Positions 1-6,984 are shown, counted from the stretch's first letter. The stretch: DNA of 20,412 bases from a virus (IMGVR_UViG_3300020411_000902:1-20412); one strand, 5' to 3'. Made by a program: numbers and translations. The notes: generated by a model not told the origin, from the letters alone.

Positions 1-75
1 GGAGTCGAACCTTCAAGTCCCGCCAGGAACATCAGTTAAACAGACTGACACGTTTACCAATTTCGTCACCTCACA
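1..75 (-). tRNA. Partial tRNA with long variable arm, apparent anticodon GUU (3' end cut by window edge)
   Basis: Read on the minus strand this folds as a tRNA. It has a 7-base 5' acceptor strand (75-69), U8 and G9, and a 3-bp D stem (ACG/CGT) with an 11-base loop containing GG. The anticodon stem is a perfect 5 bp (TCAGT/ACTGA, 48-44 with 36-32). A 17-base variable arm (31-15) has its own 5-bp stem GTTCC/GGGAC. The T arm carries the TTCGACT loop (9-3). The 3' half of the T stem and acceptor lie outside the window. The 7-base anticodon loop is CTGTTTA, giving GUU (Asn), but a long variable arm is normal only for Leu, Ser and Tyr. Position 37 is a pyrimidine, which is unusual. That this is a tRNA is well supported; its amino-acid identity is not. 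It lies 9 bases after a synthetase-like gene. Confidence 0.82.
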
Positions 76-84
76 ATGGAGGCT

Positions 85-882
85 CTATGAAAGAGCACTC
101 ATTAGACGTTGCATACCGATTCCTCCACCACTTCTAGGAAAGAAGTCAAACTCTAGGAACTCATCAAGTTCTTTTTCAACTCTTTCCTTACCAAATAATT
201 TGTAAAGTAGTTCAGCATATTGTCCATCAGAAATAGTATGGAATGTTTCACGCATCTGATCCTTATCTGTACTACGTTCAGCACTACCAATGGTTTCCAT
301 ACCACCAATAATTACATCAATCTTCTTACTAGTATCATCAGAATTCCTTGCCATATTCCAGAAAGGTGATGTCCATTCAGGGAACTTAGTAATCATACCA
401 AGACCAATTGATTCTTCATGATCATGGTCAAGTTCATCTGTATCAAACTTTTTCTGCCACTCTTTATAAGTTTTAACATTAACTTGATCTAATGGTAATC
501 CAATATACTCACATAATTCTTTTTCCATATCTTCTAATTCTTTAACACCACCTTTCATTTCAAACTCAAACATAGGGAAGATGGTTTCATGTCTTCCTTC
601 AACTGGATTTGGTTCTGCTCTATATGAAGTAGATACACAAAAGAAACCTGCAGCATCAGGGTTGGAAAGTAATTCATATTCTAACCACATTTGTCCAGTC
701 TGTGGTAGTGGCCATACTTCTCCATTATACTCATAAGTTGCTACTGTTTCTGGATCTTCACATGCAGCAAGAATACTCAATCTATTCTGAGTATGGACTT
801 CTAGGAAATTTTTAGACAAAAAAAATGACCTCAATAGGTCAACAGTCTCACTATACTTTTTTGGATCAATCAAAGCGGTCAT
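85..882 (-). CDS. Stand-alone class II aminoacyl-tRNA synthetase-like catalytic core (Asx family)
   Basis: A 265-residue protein carrying the class II synthetase core. A motif 1-like helix/strand lies at about residues 16-31 and a substrate loop TGQM at 62-65. Motif 2 begins SYRAE (86-90) and continues to a strand ending FPMFEFE (102-108). A GGMETIGSAER segment (193-203) resembles AsnRS. Motif 3 is GGGIGMQR (252-259), with the conserved Arg at 259. Motif 2 looks like AspRS/AsnRS, while the GGGIG of motif 3 recalls asparagine synthetase AsnA. The N-terminal OB-fold that binds the anticodon in AspRS, AsnRS and LysRS is absent, so canonical charging is doubtful. Amino-acid activation, asparagine synthesis or modification of another target are alternatives. 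I start at the ATG at 882; a TTG at 897 is in frame but lies too close to the late promoter. That promoter implies late expression, and a tRNA follows directly. Confidence 0.82.
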   Translation of the reverse strand: MTALIDPKKYSETVDLLRSFFLSKNFLEVHTQNRLSILAACEDPETVATYEYNGEVWPLPQTGQMWLEYELLSNPDAAGFFCVSTSYRAEPNPVEGRHETIFPMFEFEMKGGVKELEDMEKELCEYIGLPLDQVNVKTYKEWQKKFDTDELDHDHEESIGLGMITKFPEWTSPFWNMARNSDDTSKKIDVIIGGMETIGSAERSTDKDQMRETFHTISDGQYAELLYKLFGKERVEKELDEFLEFDFFPRSGGGIGMQRLMSALS

Positions 883-904
883 TTTATTTCTTGACAAACT
901 GAGT

Positions 905-912
905 TATTTATA
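905..912 (-). promoter_or_regulatory. Late promoter TATAAATA before the synthetase-like gene
   Basis: This is an exact match to the T4 late promoter core TATAAATA on the minus strand, 22 bases before the ATG at 882. It overlaps the TAA stop of the 43-residue gene and lies directly after the U-tract of a terminator. It should be read by gp55-bearing RNA polymerase. Confidence 0.72.
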
Positions 913-1039
913 CAAAAAAAGCACCTTTGAGTTTCCTCTTAAGTGCTTGTCTCCTGACTTTTGCCTGTCTCAGGGCTTGTGGTCTAAGTTTTCGTTTTTT
1001 CTCCTTCTTGGAGTGGTGTATCCAGTTTGGGACTTTCAT
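908..1039 (-). CDS. Very basic 43-residue small protein, function unknown
   Basis: A short gene starting with ATG at 1039 and stopping with TAA at 908-910. A good ribosome binding site (GAGG) lies 8 bases upstream. The product has 10 Lys and 6 Arg in 43 residues: a short N-terminal part with Trp6 and two His, then a Lys/Arg-rich helix-like stretch with the repeated element RQAL/RQAK. Such composition suggests nucleic-acid or ribosome binding, but that is inference. It lies 22 bases downstream of gp46 and is probably co-transcribed with it. Its last codons also form an intrinsic terminator and its stop codon sits inside a late promoter. Supporting it as a gene are the ribosome binding site and the biased but non-repetitive composition; it is unverified by homology. 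Confidence 0.66.
   Translation of the reverse strand: MKVPNWIHHSKKEKKRKLRPQALRQAKVRRQALKRKLKGAFFV
914..948 (-). terminator. Intrinsic terminator embedded in the 3' end of the 43-residue gene
   Basis: The transcribed strand forms an 8-bp stem (AAGCACTT/AGGTGCTT, one G-U), a symmetric AA/AA internal loop and a 3-bp GAG/CTC stem. The cap is a GAAA tetraloop, and a run of seven T follows at 920-914. It would end transcripts coming from gp46. The whole hairpin is coding, reading through QALKRKLKGAFF. Confidence 0.75.
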
Positions 1040-1061
1040 TACCCTATCCTCACTACACTAT

Positions 1062-2774
1062 CTATGATAGCATACTTGAAAACCCTTTGACCTTATCAAA
1101 TTTAATGACATGCTCAAACCTCTCATCCATACCACTCTTATGGGATATAACAAAGATATTAGCATCCTGAATTACATACTTAATAATCTTCAAGAATTCT
1201 TCTGTTCCAAACCCATCTAGAGAACTATCAAATACCTCATCCATAATTAAAAGATTTGTATTAACAGAATTCTTAAACCTTGCAACTTCTCTCCATGTAA
1301 AAAGTAATGCTAGGTCAATCCTCATCTTCTCACCTTCACTAAATGAAGCGTAGGAAAAATCCTCATGAATAGGGGACTCTATGGTTTCATTGAATTGTTC
1401 ATCCAACTTGAAGTTGATGTAAAAGTCCATCATCTGCAAGTACTTATTAACCTGTTGATTAATTAAAGGAAGATACTTTTTAATTATCATAGACTTGACT
1501 CCACCATCCTTTAGAAGGCTATAAGTGAAATCAAAATAAGTTATCTTCTCTTTCTTCTCAGCAAGGTTTTCATATGTCTTTTGGAGACTTGATCTAAACT
1601 CTTCTAATTTCTCATGCTCAGTATTTCTATTTGCAAGTTGGTTGGTAAGTTTCTGAATTTCTTGTTCCAGATCTCTGATTTGTCGTTGACACCCAGATAT
1701 CCTAGTATTGTTTTTAGAAATGCCATGCGTGAGTTTAGTAATCTCCTTAGATAAATTTGTAAAATGAAGCTCTCGCTCTTGTTCCTTTTTAATTGCTTCT
1801 TCTAGTTCCTTATAACCAGATTGCAACTCCTTTGCTTTAGTTTGAGCTTCATCAATTCTATTTACACGGAACTCTTCTTCTATAGATTGTGTACAGGTAG
1901 GACAAACCCTATTATCTGTGAAAAACTTATGTTCCTTGGTAATTGTTGCTACTTTTTGAGTAATTTTACCTTTAAGATTATTAAGTTTCACTAACTTATC
2001 ATCTGATCCAGAAACCTTTTTTTGCTCTTCCATAAGATCAGAGATAGTTGATTCTTTCATCTGATTATGTTCTATATGAGTATCAACTTCTATACTCAAC
2101 ACTTTAATCTTATCATCCTTCTCTTGTATATTATTCTTTCCTTGCTCTTCTAATTCTTTAATAAAGTTCTCTTGCATCTCTGATTTATCTTTTAGAGATT
2201 CTTTCTTCAACTCAAAAGTTTTTACTTCTTCTCTAACCATTCTAATCTTATCTTTAATAAGAGTATTCATAGAAGAGAAAATTTTAATATCTAATAAATC
2301 TTCTACCACTTCTCTTCTACTAGATCCATTCAATTGCATGAATGGAACAAATGTACTAGACCCCAATATAACAATCTGAGTGAATGACTTATAGTTCATC
2401 TTAAGAACATTCTGCTCTAACCATTTTTGTTGATCATTAACATTAGCAGATTGATTTAATTCCTCACCATCTTTTGTAATAGTAAAGATATTAGGTTTTA
2501 TTCCACGTACTATTTTCCATTCAGTAGAATTGACAGAGAAATCTATCTCTACCTCACAATTTTTTTCATTGGTAGTATTAATTAATTGACTCTTACTAAT
2601 CTTTCTGAAAGACTTTCCATATAATACAAATGTCAATGCATCTAGTATAGTAGACTTACCAGCACCATTAGCACCAATAATTAAAGTAGTTGCTTCCTCA
2701 TCTAATTTTACTTCAATAGGATGATTACCAGTACTTAAAAAATTCTTCCAAGATATTTTTTTAAATGTAATCAT
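1062..2774 (-). CDS. 46: gp46 recombination endonuclease subunit (Rad50/SbcC-like ATPase)
   Basis: A 570-residue SMC-family ATPase that pairs with gp47 to resect double-strand ends for recombination-dependent replication and host DNA breakdown. Walker A is GANGAGKST at 34-42. Long heptad-rich coiled coils flank a central zinc-hook CPTC (Cys291, Cys294), through which two molecules can dimerise. The ABC signature FSEGEKMR lies near residue 476, followed by Walker B LLIMDEVFD near 505. Length is close to T4 gp46 (560). The start overlaps the DUF3110 gene by about 14 bases, so translation is probably coupled. No late promoter precedes it; it appears to belong to the transcription unit that includes gp55 and gp47. 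Confidence 0.96.
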   Translation of the reverse strand: MITFKKISWKNFLSTGNHPIEVKLDEEATTLIIGANGAGKSTILDALTFVLYGKSFRKISKSQLINTTNEKNCEVEIDFSVNSTEWKIVRGIKPNIFTITKDGEELNQSANVNDQQKWLEQNVLKMNYKSFTQIVILGSSTFVPFMQLNGSSRREVVEDLLDIKIFSSMNTLIKDKIRMVREEVKTFELKKESLKDKSEMQENFIKELEEQGKNNIQEKDDKIKVLSIEVDTHIEHNQMKESTISDLMEEQKKVSGSDDKLVKLNNLKGKITQKVATITKEHKFFTDNRVCPTCTQSIEEEFRVNRIDEAQTKAKELQSGYKELEEAIKKEQERELHFTNLSKEITKLTHGISKNNTRISGCQRQIRDLEQEIQKLTNQLANRNTEHEKLEEFRSSLQKTYENLAEKKEKITYFDFTYSLLKDGGVKSMIIKKYLPLINQQVNKYLQMMDFYINFKLDEQFNETIESPIHEDFSYASFSEGEKMRIDLALLFTWREVARFKNSVNTNLLIMDEVFDSSLDGFGTEEFLKIIKYVIQDANIFVISHKSGMDERFEHVIKFDKVKGFSSMLS

Positions 2775-3039
2775 GCTTAGTATCAGTATCAGGAGGAATA
2801 ACTATGTCATCTGGAGTGATGACTGTATATTTGTGTCCATGTAGTTCACAGGTCTTAATCATCAAATCATCTTCAATTTTTAAAACTTTCATTTTTGGAT
2901 AATCCATTTCTTCCAATTGTAAAGCATATCTTGTAGCATCATCTTCTTGTACAAAAATATAAAGTACTTGATCTAGATCCTCATCAACTACTGAATAAGC
3001 ACCTTCTCTCTCTTTACCTTTTACTGTTATAATATACAT
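2761..3039 (-). CDS. DUF3110-like small protein between gp47 and gp46
   Basis: A 92-residue protein starting MYIITVKGKE. The ATG at 3039 overlaps the gp47 stop as TGATG, which is why I prefer it to a longer TTG start at 3054. The stretch YIFVQEDDATRYALQLEEMD, followed by a Pro-containing segment and a C-terminal IPPD, matches my memory of DUF3110. That family is small proteins of unknown function widespread in cyanobacteria, with a core like FEDEDDATRYAxxLEAQDFP. No catalytic motif is visible. Being wedged between the two subunits of the recombination nuclease and overlapping both, it is made in step with them. T4 also has a small unassigned gene at this position, but I cannot show it is related. 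Confidence 0.8.
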   Translation of the reverse strand: MYIITVKGKEREGAYSVVDEDLDQVLYIFVQEDDATRYALQLEEMDYPKMKVLKIEDDLMIKTCELHGHKYTVITPDDIVIPPDTDTKHDYI

Positions 3040-4088
3040 CAGGTTATTTCGCAAGCTTCTTGGTATATCTCATCTACCATTTTCTTAATAACAGACTTAT
3101 CAAGTGATATTTCTGCTTCTTCAATATATCTATTGAGAATGGAAAGAGTATCTTCTGATTCAACCTCAGATGAATCATCCTTATCATACCATCCTGCAAA
3201 ATCAAAGTTCTCAACAATTTTCAACTCTGCCACATTAGCAGAATATAATTTATCAATAAACTTTTCAAATTGAGTAAGGTCAGACTTCTTACGAACTATA
3301 ACCTTAACAATCTTATCTTCATACTCTCTTGCATCAAAGGTCTGATGTGGTGTATCCTCATAGTATATCTTATAGAATAAACGATATGGATTATTAACTG
3401 GTGTATGTTCTAGGGTTTCTGTATCAAAGAAATGAAATCCTCTTGTATCAGCATGATCATTCCAATATATCTCATAAGGATTTCCCAAATAATAGATATT
3501 ATCCTGATTAGACCTTGTATGATAATGTCCAGAATATACTTTATCAAACTTTTTAAAAGGTTGATCATCTAAACCATGATCCATTATAACATAATCATTA
3601 ACCTTATATCCTTGTAATTCTAGATGTCCCATACAAACAGGAGAACTTGACCTATTGATTAATCCAAGAGTTTGTTTTTGATTTTCAGGATTAATCCAAG
3701 GAACTAAAAGAATACTTAAATTATCAACCAATATACTACTAGTCTCTGAATAAACCTTTACATTATCATATTCTCTCAACAACAAATCTACAGCATTTAT
3801 CTCATTAGTATTTTTATAATAAGCAGTATGATTTCCTACAATAGTATGGACAGTAATGCCCATATCTTTTAATCTATCAAAATAATTCTCTTTAGCCCAA
3901 GTCAGCGCAGAAAAATCAATACCCTTTCTACTATCAAAGGTATCACCCATATCTATAACAGTATCAATACCTTCCTCCTCTAGCGCAGGAAAGAATACAT
4001 CATTATAGAACTTCAGGAAATAATCGTGAAAAAGTTTTGAATTTTTTCTACACCCAAAGTGCTGATCTGTTATAATTGCAATCTTCAT
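3039..4088 (-). CDS. 47: gp47 recombination endonuclease subunit (Mre11/SbcD-like)
   Basis: A 349-residue calcineurin-like metallophosphoesterase, partner of gp46, that cleaves DNA ends at the ATPase head. The metal-binding motifs occur in order: DQH at 8-10, GDTFDSR starting at 48, GNH at 85-87, then GHLEL and GHYH further on. Motif III reads GNHT rather than GNHD/E. Length is close to T4 gp47 (339). The C-terminal third is acidic and probably forms the gp46-binding cap region. Its ATG overlaps the gp55 stop as TAATG, so it is translationally coupled to gp55 and shares its sigma-70 promoter. Confidence 0.95.
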   Translation of the reverse strand: MKIAIITDQHFGCRKNSKLFHDYFLKFYNDVFFPALEEEGIDTVIDMGDTFDSRKGIDFSALTWAKENYFDRLKDMGITVHTIVGNHTAYYKNTNEINAVDLLLREYDNVKVYSETSSILVDNLSILLVPWINPENQKQTLGLINRSSSPVCMGHLELQGYKVNDYVIMDHGLDDQPFKKFDKVYSGHYHTRSNQDNIYYLGNPYEIYWNDHADTRGFHFFDTETLEHTPVNNPYRLFYKIYYEDTPHQTFDAREYEDKIVKVIVRKKSDLTQFEKFIDKLYSANVAELKIVENFDFAGWYDKDDSSEVESEDTLSILNRYIEEAEISLDKSVIKKMVDEIYQEACEIT

Positions 4089-4594
4089 TAACCACGCAGC
4101 TTACTATGAACCGCATCTTTAATACTATTATAGTCTGAATAATTAGCAGAGTCAAGTTCATTTGAATCAAAGACTTCATCAAAATTAGACTTCTCAAGAA
4201 TTTTATTTTTTATTTCTAACTGCTTCTTCTCTTGTGATATCCTTCTTAAAAAAGCATAGTAAATGATTTGAGTAAAATAAGCAAATGGATTTTTAGATTT
4301 CTCTGGATTGAAGTTATGAATATATCTCACACAATTTTCTATACCATCACATATCATATCATCCTTAAACATATAATTCACAAAATTTGGCTTATATGAT
4401 AAATGATTAGCAATCTTTAAAAAACATTCTCCAATATATCTTGGTATTTGAGGTTTTGGTTTATCCTCTAAAGCAGCCCTTTCAACAGAAGCAAAATATA
4501 TTTCTAATGCAGAAAGAAATTCTTTATTATTAACATAATGTTCCGATCTCTTTCTACGCTTAGTCATAGTAATAGGCACTGTATAATTTGGCAT
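4088..4594 (-). CDS. 55: gp55 late-transcription sigma factor
   Basis: A 168-residue divergent sigma factor that directs host RNA polymerase core to the TATAAATA-type late promoters, with the sliding clamp as activator in T4. The diagnostic region 2-like block at about residues 76-120 contains KDDMICDGIENCVRYIHNFN followed by an AYFTQI..AFLRRI segment; this is nearly the T4 gp55 pattern (DGIEDCV...NFNPEKTNNAFAYFTQI). T4 gp55 is 185 residues. The N-terminus is basic (TKRRKR at 11-16). A sigma-70 promoter lies directly upstream, fitting early or middle expression before the late genes it activates. The stop overlaps the gp47 start. Confidence 0.95.
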   Translation of the reverse strand: MPNYTVPITMTKRRKRSEHYVNNKEFLSALEIYFASVERAALEDKPKPQIPRYIGECFLKIANHLSYKPNFVNYMFKDDMICDGIENCVRYIHNFNPEKSKNPFAYFTQIIYYAFLRRISQEKKQLEIKNKILEKSNFDEVFDSNELDSANYSDYNSIKDAVHSKLRG

Positions 4595-4617
4595 ATTGCT
4601 GCTTATCTGCTCTTAAT

Positions 4618-4646
4618 ATTATAACAGAGTTAAGCAACGTTGACAA
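4618..4646 (-). promoter_or_regulatory. Sigma-70-type promoter upstream of gp55
   Basis: On the minus strand TTGTCA (4646-4641; 5 of 6 to TTGACA) is followed by exactly 17 bases and then TATAAT (4623-4618; 6 of 6). The predicted start is near 4611, giving a leader of about 17 bases to the gp55 ATG. It should be used by host polymerase early and would drive gp55, gp47, the DUF3110 gene and gp46. The palindrome CAACGTTG (4634-4641) overlaps the edge of the -35 element and spacer. Confidence 0.82.
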
Positions 4647-4689
4647 GGTATCAATTTATGAGTAGAATACCTTTGTTGGGTTTGAAGGG

Positions 4690-5082
4690 TTAGTTAGAGC
4701 TAGATTTATATAATTTTTCTAATGCATCTTTAGCGTCATTTACACTAGATAAATATCCCATCTTCTTATTTAATTTAGTAAGATTGGATTTATTCATCTT
4801 CTTTATATAGTCTTTATAGAACATAATCATTTCAATATTTTCTGATTCTGAAAGAGTCAGTACATCATCAAGATTAATAATAAATAAATCCTCATTAGAA
4901 GTTTTTAGCCAAGGTTCAAATTTAAATCCAGTTAATTGACCACGTGCTTTTACTTCCTCTACAACAATAGGATTAGATACTAACAATAAAGTTCTATCCC
5001 CTTCATCAGAAGCGCATACTTTAGCAAATATTTCATCACCACATTTAAGTTTTACAGTAGCATAAAAATCATCTTCCATCAT
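4690..5082 (-). CDS. Sm-like (LSm fold) protein, putative RNA-binding
   Basis: A 130-residue protein whose N-terminal 80 residues look like an Sm fold. An Sm1-like strand set VKLKCGDEIFAKV (10-22) is followed by a charged turn and LLLVSNPIVVEE; then comes a second block with EDLFIINLDDVLTLSES, where Sm proteins have their second motif. The C-terminal 50 residues are Lys-rich and helical. I recall a structural-genomics description of an Sm-like protein of cyanophage origin, but cannot check that it is this family. Sm/Hfq proteins form rings on U-rich RNA, so an RNA role is plausible but inferred. Tandem ATGs (5082, 5079) overlap the uvsW stop; a strong AGGAGG lies about 11 bases upstream. No -10/-35 promoter of its own is evident, so it is probably transcribed with uvsW. 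Confidence 0.68.
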   Translation of the reverse strand: MMEDDFYATVKLKCGDEIFAKVCASDEGDRTLLLVSNPIVVEEVKARGQLTGFKFEPWLKTSNEDLFIINLDDVLTLSESENIEMIMFYKDYIKKMNKSNLTKLNKKMGYLSSVNDAKDALEKLYKSSSN

Positions 5083-6554
5083 TCTTTATTGCCCTCCTTT
5101 ATATTGATTGATATGATTTCATAATTGAATTGCTCTTGAACATAAATTTTTACTCTTTCAATAAAATGGTTTAAAGTATAATTTTTTCTTGATCCTATTG
5201 TCAGATCATCAGCAATATCATATAGTTTGGCTTTCACTTTATCCTTCCCTTTTCTTAAAACTCTTCCGATAGATTGAAGGTTTCTAATTCTAGACTTAGA
5301 TGGAGAAGCAAAAATAACGTTGTGTAACCTCCTAATATTGATGCCTGTAGAGAATGTTCCATAAGAAGCGACTATGATAGCGTTGGTTTCTTCTTCAGTT
5401 ATTTTTCTAACTTCTTCTCTATCTTCAGCGTCAACCCCACCATGTACAAAAAATACTTTTCTATCATGGTTTACAAGGCTATTTATTAATTCATAAAGTA
5501 TCTTTCCATGAGTCTCTACTCTACTATAAAGAATAAGAGTGTTACCATTTAAATCAATTGCTAACTTAGAAATAAATTTGTTTCTTTTTTCATGTCCTAT
5601 TAAGTATTGGATTTCATCCTCATAAGTCTCAAATTTTTTAGGTTTATGTTTAAGAACTAAACACTGAATATCTAACTGAGAAAGATGTCCCTGTTCCATC
5701 AAGTCCTTAGTTTGCGTTACTTTATATGATGGTCCAAAGAGTCCCTCTAACACCCATTTATGGGTCTGTGTGCCATCTAAAGTTCCAGTAAACCCATATC
5801 TATGCTTTGCATGTTCTAACTTATCCATTATCTTTACTAGTGACTTGCTCTTGAAAAGATGAGCTTCATCACCTATAATGACATCATAATCTACAAAGAA
5901 ATTTCTTTCTAGTTCATAAACAGATTGCCAAGTGGTAATTGTTACTTCATTCACATTAGTCCTTTCTCTACCAGCATAAATCCTATGACAATGATTTTTG
6001 ACATCCCAACCATACTCTATAAAATCCTTATACATTTGTTCTACAAGAGAGGTGGTAGGAACAACTAAAAGAATCTTTTGCTTCTTAGCAACGAAATATC
6101 TTACTATGGCATAGATCATTAAAGATTTACCAGATGCAGTAGGAGATATTAAAAGTTTTCTATTATATCTTAACGCTTCATAAACTGCTTCTATTTGATA
6201 TGGTCTAGGTTTAAACCCAGTAATAGAAGACATGTAATCTTTTACACCTTCCATAGAAATCATTTCATTGACTTCAAATGGAGGACCATAATATTTGTTA
6301 TTTTCAAATTGATATGTATATCCAGATTTCTCACAAAAGGCAACAATCTTGTCCAATAGACCAACATAAATTCTCTTGGTCTTCATATTGAAAAGATGTA
6401 CATATCCATCCCAATACTTACTTCTGTATTGAGGCATGAATTTTTTATTGGGTACTTCAAAAGTAAATCTATCTCTTAATTCATATTCAATAGATGGTTC
6501 AGTTTTTACTTTTAAATATACCTCATTTACTTTTTCTATAGTAAGATCAGCCAT
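5079..6554 (-). CDS. uvsW: UvsW RNA-DNA/DNA helicase
   Basis: A 491-residue superfamily 2 helicase (T4 UvsW is 503) that unwinds R-loops and branched intermediates and helps switch from origin-dependent to recombination-dependent replication. An N-terminal double-psi-like DNA-binding region (1-100) precedes RPYQ (117-120), Walker A SPTASGKS (137-144) and the DEAH box at 229-232. FTGT of motif III follows, and motif VI QSIGRVLRKG sits near residue 440. The start overlaps the end of uvsY by 8 bases. No exact late promoter lies before it, although T4 uvsW is expressed late, so timing here is uncertain. Confidence 0.96.
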   Translation of the reverse strand: MADLTIEKVNEVYLKVKTEPSIEYELRDRFTFEVPNKKFMPQYRSKYWDGYVHLFNMKTKRIYVGLLDKIVAFCEKSGYTYQFENNKYYGPPFEVNEMISMEGVKDYMSSITGFKPRPYQIEAVYEALRYNRKLLISPTASGKSLMIYAIVRYFVAKKQKILLVVPTTSLVEQMYKDFIEYGWDVKNHCHRIYAGRERTNVNEVTITTWQSVYELERNFFVDYDVIIGDEAHLFKSKSLVKIMDKLEHAKHRYGFTGTLDGTQTHKWVLEGLFGPSYKVTQTKDLMEQGHLSQLDIQCLVLKHKPKKFETYEDEIQYLIGHEKRNKFISKLAIDLNGNTLILYSRVETHGKILYELINSLVNHDRKVFFVHGGVDAEDREEVRKITEEETNAIIVASYGTFSTGINIRRLHNVIFASPSKSRIRNLQSIGRVLRKGKDKVKAKLYDIADDLTIGSRKNYTLNHFIERVKIYVQEQFNYEIISINIKEGNKE

Positions 6555-6981
6555 AACCAGCTTGGAACTTCATTACTTCAACTGCATTCTTAATCTGATA
6601 TGTTCTATTAGATATCTGTTTAAGTATGCTCTCTAAGTAATTTAGCATGGTTTCATAGTACTCTATTTTGAGATTAGACGCAGAAAGTTTTTCATCAGCA
6701 TCTAGATACTTTTGCATTGTATCTTTATCTCTGATCTTTTTAGGAAAAGGATCTTTTATATAAACCTCTGGATCTGCTTTACCACCATAATATTCATATC
6801 TATCATGTCTAATATTTTTTCTTTGTTGCTGTGCTTTCTTCATTAAAAGAAAGATGTTATTATATAAGTCAAAATATTTTGCATGAAGTAAGGGAATATT
6901 TAAAGATTCAGTGTGTAAATTATCTGGGTCAATTTTAGAATCCTCTTCCCACATCTTTTGGATTCCATTCAAATCAATCAT
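6547..6981 (-). CDS. uvsY: UvsY recombination mediator
   Basis: A 144-residue protein (T4 UvsY 137) that loads the UvsX recombinase onto single-stranded DNA covered by gp32. The match to T4 is visible in the spacing of ID...L at 17-22, a central K..R.DYY.G-like segment (RHDRYEYYGGKADPE at 58-72), the LDADEKL..SN..IEYYETML block, and the C-terminal AVEVMKFQAGYG ending (T4 HIQDMRAFEAG). It is mostly helical. The gene lies 3 bases after the tail-tube-fold gene and overlaps uvsW, so the recombination genes directly follow structural genes, as is usual in marine T4-like phages. Confidence 0.92.
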   Translation of the reverse strand: MIDLNGIQKMWEEDSKIDPDNLHTESLNIPLLHAKYFDLYNNIFLLMKKAQQQRKNIRHDRYEYYGGKADPEVYIKDPFPKKIRDKDTMQKYLDADEKLSASNLKIEYYETMLNYLESILKQISNRTYQIKNAVEVMKFQAGYG

Positions 6982-6984
6982 AAA

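Noticed and set aside
883-897. Upstream TTG start for the synthetase-like gene
   Set aside because: It would leave almost no leader after the TATAAATA promoter; the ATG at 882 fits better. Similar longer TTG and GTG starts were rejected for the DUF3110 gene (3054) and the 118-residue membrane protein (19306).
4647-4671. Inverted repeat GGTAT/ATACC after the Sm-like gene
   Set aside because: Only 5 bp with a 15-base loop and no T-run, too weak to call a terminator.
5480-5487. AATAAATA late promoter core inside uvsW
   Set aside because: Correct strand but in the middle of coding sequence, about 400 bases from the next start; likely a chance match in AT-rich DNA.
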